Notes under the pieces: model-generated
The model's input: the letters and a program-made list of their open reading frames with translations, nothing else
Databases searched by the model: none
Told to the model about the DNA's origin: nothing
NCBI GenBank assembly: GCA_030248225.1
Contig: JASANE010024923.1
Coordinates: 1-64,000, forward strand
Direction: 5' to 3'
Length of the DNA: 64,000 nt
Source: Trileptium ribeirensis
Lineage: Eukaryota; Nematoda; Enoplea; Enoplida; Thoracostomopsidae
Shown here: positions 59,591 through 64,000 of the stretch, piece by piece
Position numbering within the stretch: the first letter of the stretch is position 1
How the letters are laid out: each line of letters starts with the position of its first letter
Program-made: the position numbers and the translations under genes

Positions 59591-60079
59591 ATTTACTTAG
59601 CTAATTTATGTCTACTGTGTAATGGTGGCTACTTGATTGGTTTTGCGAATTCGACATTATGATTATTCGACGATGTTACGGAATAATATATTATTGTTTT
59701 ATGTGTTGTTGTTGTTCTGCGAAACATGATTTTTCTTTTCGAGTTTTTCTTTTTCTTTCTTTTTTTGCTTTAATATACTGGTTCTCTTTAGTATGAGTTT
59801 ATTATTGGTGATCTGGAATCTTACTGGTATACACTAGCTGTTTTTTTGGTTGTGTTCAGGGTTATCAGAAACCTGTTACAGTAAGGTACACATGTGTGTA
59901 CACTTAGAGACGTTCACAAAAGGGCATTTATAGTTTACTATCCTCTAGTATTTTACGTCTTGTTTCTAAAATCCGCTACTCTGGGACCTGGAGACCCACA
60001 CGTACATGTTTTAGGATACTTAGGTATATTTGTCCCACACATGCATACGTACGTATATACATAAAACCCATAGTGACTT
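59591..60079. other. T-rich non-coding stretch
   Basis: Poly-T and TTTC runs occur near 59740-59770. Nothing else is seen. Confidence 0.4.
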
Positions 60080-60490
60080 TGCAGGAGGTTACCTGCATTT
60101 CTGAACCCTGCCGAGGTGGCGGGTGCGCTAGACAGAGTAAGATCTAGTCGGGTTATGGCAGACCAGAAAGGGAGCAGCCCATCCCCTAAACGGGAACCTC
60201 TGGGTGGGATTGGTCTTTCTCCCTTTCCGGCACCTTTTTACCACCCGTTGCACACCAGGCTGACACAACATGGGCTGCTCTATCGTCGAAAGGCTGTACA
60301 TTGCAAACATGCTCTAGGGTGGGTCCTAGTCACCGGAGCTAGGTCTTCGCGCAAGCCTCGCCTAGGGGTTGTCCAATGCACAGGCCCGGGAAACTTTACG
60401 ATTAGGGGGCTTGGGAGTTATGGGCCAACACCCATGTTCTATTTAGGGAAATCCTGTGTCACTTGTCCCCTTAACACTAACACATAAAGA
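60080..60490 (+). other. GC-rich patch with a 123-codon open frame
   Basis: About 400 bases much richer in GC than the surroundings contain an open frame at 60116-60487 with no recognised domain. The sharp composition edges suggest an inserted repeat, perhaps a SINE-like or LTR fragment. No target duplication was found. Confidence 0.3.
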
Positions 60491-61289
60491 TACTTTTGTT
60501 TTTTAGGCTACGAACCTTACGACCTCTCCAGGTAGAGTTGCGCTTCGAAGTACATGTATCCTCTAATGCATGATCGCACTTACTTGTCCTAAAAATCAAA
60601 ATCTATAAAAAATTGTTACAAAAAAGTTCGTTACATGTTGCAGATCTATCGGTTATTACTGGGTCCCAATATTTGGGAAGCCCGTTATCGTTATTTACCT
60701 AGCGCATAATGCTAGGGCTTTGTTAAGTTTTTTCTTGTTGTTACATACCATTTTCTGTTATACATTAACCGTATTACTATATAATCTTCAAATTTTTCAA
60801 ACTAACTTTGGGTAATAATATTCTTACGCCACGGCTGTGTGTGTTATCAATCCAGCGTGAGCTGATGGTTTTATTTTTCGTGTTCATTTTCAGTCTATCG
60901 GACGCTATGTACAGATGACTAGACGGTGCGGGACACTAGCATATGCAATAGTCTGTAAAATACCCAATGTGGCAGGGCCAGGGTAACCTTCTAGCATTTA
61001 TCCTGTTAGAGTGTGAACGTATTGTTGACTTAGTTAATGGGTATTGAAAGTTCTTGCTTTAAAGGAACGCTGGACATACTACTTTAGCATGTTAATTTTT
61101 ATTTACTTTCAGACACCTTGTATATATTTATAGCTTTAGTGTTCCGGTGTAATTTTTCTATAGTGATAATACGATCTCCAAAGGTAAAACACAGGTTTTT
61201 GTTCTATTTATGGATTAGCTATTAATGCGAAAGGAATTTTCAACATATACCAGGACAAGCTAAAAGTATTACGGGAAGTCCCTCATAGC
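60491..61289. other. AT-rich non-coding stretch
   Basis: No open frame or repeat of note is seen. Confidence 0.4.
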
Positions 61290-61395
61290 TCCAGTCTGTG
61301 TCTCAACTCTGGCCGCTTGCCGAGCTGCGACAGAGCTTGGATGCCTTCAGAACTAATGCAGTTCAATCCCACTCTCGGTTAACCACCCGTGCTAA
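61290..61395 (+). mobile_element. Possible tRNA-derived SINE fragment
   Basis: A GC-richer segment ends with GCAGTTCAATCCC (about 61358-61370), close to a Pol III B box, and has a tRNA-like length upstream. No A box, tail or target duplication is clear. It may be chance. Confidence 0.25.
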
Positions 61396-61904
61396 AATTT
61401 CGTAGTTCAGATTCTTCACCTTTGTTTGTTTTTTTCAAAAGTTATGCTAAAACATATTCAAATTTCGTTGGCTACGCGTTATGGGACCGTTACACGAACT
61501 CTCCATCGTAGAAACGATTTTCATGAAACTTTTGAAAGTTAAATCCAGAACTCGCACCCAAGGGCACGTTCTGGTGGACGTCAATTTAAGTGGCGTACTA
61601 GCCTACGCGGGCGCGGTACCATCATTTCAAATTGTATGAGAAATCTTAAAATACATTATTGAGATGCTGCAGACTTGCTTACGCGAGCTCGCTGCAGCCT
61701 AGGAAATGGCCACTCCCAAAATCCTTTGTTTCAATTTGTAATATTGTAATACTAGCTTTTCTTCCCAATTCTAAAATATTTTTACCAGTCTTTGTACTTT
61801 TCTTTAAAACACTGCTTAAAAGTTTATTCGTTTGCACCATTTAAATTCTATGCAAAATTTTCACTTTTAGGCCTAGCCTAGTTTCCCCAAAATTACTACA
61901 CGTA
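61396..61904. other. Non-coding stretch
   Basis: Motifs like GTTACACGAACTC (61491) resemble the degenerate repeats that follow. No gene is seen. Confidence 0.35.
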
Positions 61905-62115
61905 TACCACGGCTCCTTATACGAATTCGCCGTGGTATAGTTGGTTAAAGGCACGATTACTCGAACTCGCCAATGTTACCCATAGTGCCCTCGCTTAACT
62001 TCAAGCTCCATTAGTCGTAGCTGTTAAGCTTTTCTTACATCCAAATTCATTACCCACGGCACGTTCTCCGAACTCACCAGGGTACAGTGAATAGTAGCAC
62101 GGATACGCGATCCTG
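61905..62115. repeat. Degenerate repeats with CACG...CGAACTCGCC motif
   Basis: Related segments occur near 61909 (CGGCTCCTTATACGAATTCG), 61952 (GGCACGATTACTCGAACTCG), 62059 (GGCACGTTCTCCGAACTCAC) and 62098. Spacing is irregular. Weaker relatives lie near 61490 and 61550. Confidence 0.4.
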
Positions 62116-63099
62116 CTAACCGAAATTTAACTTTGCGTTAGCTTAATTCTAAAGCTGTTAGGGCTAAAGGGTGCCGAGTGCACAAAATCAGGCCATAACT
62201 ACATTCCCAATCTTTGTTCCAGGCAATCTTACTTCTCAATTCAACCAGCGATTTAAGCTTGCTTATTTAAAATTCAGTTCGACTACTGATTTAAAATTTA
62301 AGCTTAATTTATAAAGCGTAAATCAGCAATTGGTTAAATCTCTCATGGGCTCAATGGTTTGTAATTAGTTTGTAAACGTTCACACGGCCAACTCAGCTTA
62401 GTTTACAATCAAACACATGACCTTGACTTGAACGCGATATCCCTGCCCGGGACAATGACATGTCTACCCCTCGCGCAACTCTCATCCCGTGATAAAGGTA
62501 TCTCCGACCGCTTGTAACCGGTCCATTCCCTTTGGCCACCATTGGAGATGTCGGTTACGTTTTGGTAAGAAACGTGTCGCGGAGAAGGCCGATAAACTCA
62601 CAATAGCTTCCGTCTCTAGTTACATAAAAGAATTATATGTGTTATATTACGAATGTTTTTTTTAATTAATTTAATAACGTACGAATTGACGACGTAGCTA
62701 TTGATGTTAGCTAGCTATAGCGAGGTGTTGCTATTCAAAGGTTTTCTATCACGAGTTCTTGTTATGATGTTACCGGAGAATATCTCATGCCCGGTTTCTT
62801 GGTTTTCCACTTCAAGAGTCACCAGTGGTAAAAAATAGGTACACTTCGCTTCGCAGTTTACAAATACTCTAAACGTGTTTTTCCAAGTTCCGAATTTTAC
62901 GTCTTGGTTAAAGAATTAACTTGTAATGGCTCAGTGCTACACACATAGGTATTAGTAAAAAGTACTTAATCCTAACTTTTCATTTTTCCCAATTAAATCC
63001 TGAGGTCTAAATAGGTAGTAGTAAGTAGTGTTGACAGCGTATTAGCTATTAACTAGTTACTAATATGTCACAACTTCGGCCTTAGTGTCGAGTGAGAAA
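62116..63099. other. Non-coding stretch
   Basis: No gene or strong repeat is visible. Confidence 0.4.
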
Positions 63100-63640
63100 C
63101 ATACCCGGCAGAGCAGAGTATGGGTTCATTTGGTAGTAGCATCCCTTGTTAGGCTCAGCAGCTGTCCGGGGCGGTTTAGCATGTGGTGTTATTCTTGAGA
63201 ACGCCGGTTGAGTAATTGAAATTAAGTAGATTACCCCGTCGAGCAAACTGCTTTCCAAATTGACAACTCGATCAGCCGTCCGGGGTTCGAGGTTCTTGAG
63301 AAGTTAACTGAGTAGTAGCCTGCCACTACTGCACAGTTCTTATAATAGCGCATCGCGTCAGCCGGTCTGGGACAGGTACATCAATATAACGACCGTAATA
63401 GCGATAATTCTAAGGAACTTAGACCAGGTAATTAAATAACCCTGCAACTAGTTAGCCGTCCGGGAGCCAGTTGTATGAACTCACAAGAGCTGTAATCAAA
63501 GAAATAGGCCAACTTAACTCTTAATCCCTATCATCGAAGTTAACGCCGTGGTCAGCCGTCCGGGGCTGTGGATTAAATAAGGTCGGCACTTAGCGTAATT
63601 CTAAGGACCTAAGTTGAGGTAATTAGATAATAATTGATAA
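63100..63640. repeat. Array of about 100-bp units with CAGCCGTCCGGG core
   Basis: The core occurs near 63160, 63273, 63359 (diverged), 63456 and 63554, spaced about 86-113 bases. Alternate units also share TAATTCTAAGGA and AGGTAATTA landmarks, hinting at a roughly 190-bp higher-order unit. It is non-coding. It may be part of a satellite or a repeat-rich LTR. Confidence 0.6.
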
Positions 63641-64000
63641 TTTAGAGCCAAGGAACTAAATCATCGAGTGGTTTCGTCAAGAAAGTTAGCTGAAACTTTG
63701 GACAGTATAGGTGTGCAAAAGAAATAAAATTGCCGGTGTCAAGTATAGCTCAAGCAATTACGGTGCTAAAAGAACTGTGTCTTATTTGTACTTTAACATT
63801 TTTAAATAAAGATTTCACTTACGGCGTTGATCCTCAATTATTTCAAATACTAGTGAATCGAGCTAAGCGATATGTTTCGGTAAGCCGAAGGGTGTTATTG
63901 TAAAAGAGAAAGGCACGCGTTAGAAGAAGGGGACCACTTAGTACCTGCAGGCATACTACTGGCAAACCGTCCCAATTTAACATCCGATAGCCGTCATAAA
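63641..64000. other. Non-coding end of window
   Basis: An AATAAA occurs near 63806 and another in GAAATAAAATT near 63722. No gene is recognised. It may continue the repeat-containing element beyond the window. Confidence 0.3.

Noticed and set aside
1..64000. CRISPR arrays, rRNA or complete tRNA genes
   Set aside because: No regularly spaced identical repeats or full cloverleaf sequences were seen; only tRNA-like SINE fragments.

Overview
The window looks like animal nuclear DNA, probably from an invertebrate. It is AT-rich. A short exon with GT/AG splice sites resembles a rhodopsin-type peptide GPCR. It also holds a Merlin-type DNA transposon relic, a MITE, SINE-like units and, above all, two very large LTR retroelements. 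No bacterial-style operons, rRNA or tRNA genes are visible. The phylum cannot be fixed from the sequence alone.

Layout. 1-12.7 kb: AT-rich non-coding DNA with small repeats, a retroposed GC-rich insert with 13-bp target duplications (2079-2326), a decayed Merlin transposase (3379-3919, minus), a MITE (7240-7746), tandem repeats, a GPCR TM4/TM5 exon (11317-11552, minus) and a damaged exon copy (11909-12140, minus). 12.7-28.7 kb: Element 1 (plus strand, about 16 kb), with 3.4-kb direct terminal repeats. It encodes an intact 1087-codon Gag, a second ORF ending in a signal-like segment, and the C-terminal half of an SGNH-hydrolase-like domain. It has no protease, reverse transcriptase or integrase. 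28.7-30.8 kb: a second copy of the exon, then SINE-like units. 30786-56512: Element 2 (minus strand, 25.7 kb), bounded by a 4-bp target duplication (GTTA) and LTRs of 3.3-3.7 kb with TG...CA ends. 56.5-64 kb: AT-rich DNA with a 203-bp duplication, a strongly strand-asymmetric stretch (58.2-59.6 kb), a GC-rich patch and degenerate tandem repeats.

Element 2 is the notable object. In its own 5'-3' direction the order is: LTR, tRNA primer site, leader, gag, a repeat-rich ORF, a long pre-Env/Env ORF with the marks of a class I-like fusogen, protease, RT-RNase H, integrase, an acidic then Pro/Ser/Thr-rich ORF, two tandem SGNH-like ORFs, 3' LTR. The envelope-like gene therefore lies between gag and pol, not downstream of pol. 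The usual env position holds SGNH-like proteins that lack the catalytic Ser and Asn. Element 1 shares the primer site, the LTR scale, Gag features, the pre-Env leader and the SGNH fold. It looks like a non-autonomous deletion relative of the same lineage. Element 2 is broken by several in-frame stops and single-base frameshifts, so it is a recent but decayed copy. I infer a lineage of giant Ty3/gypsy-type elements with an unusual gene order; whether it has been described cannot be judged without searches.
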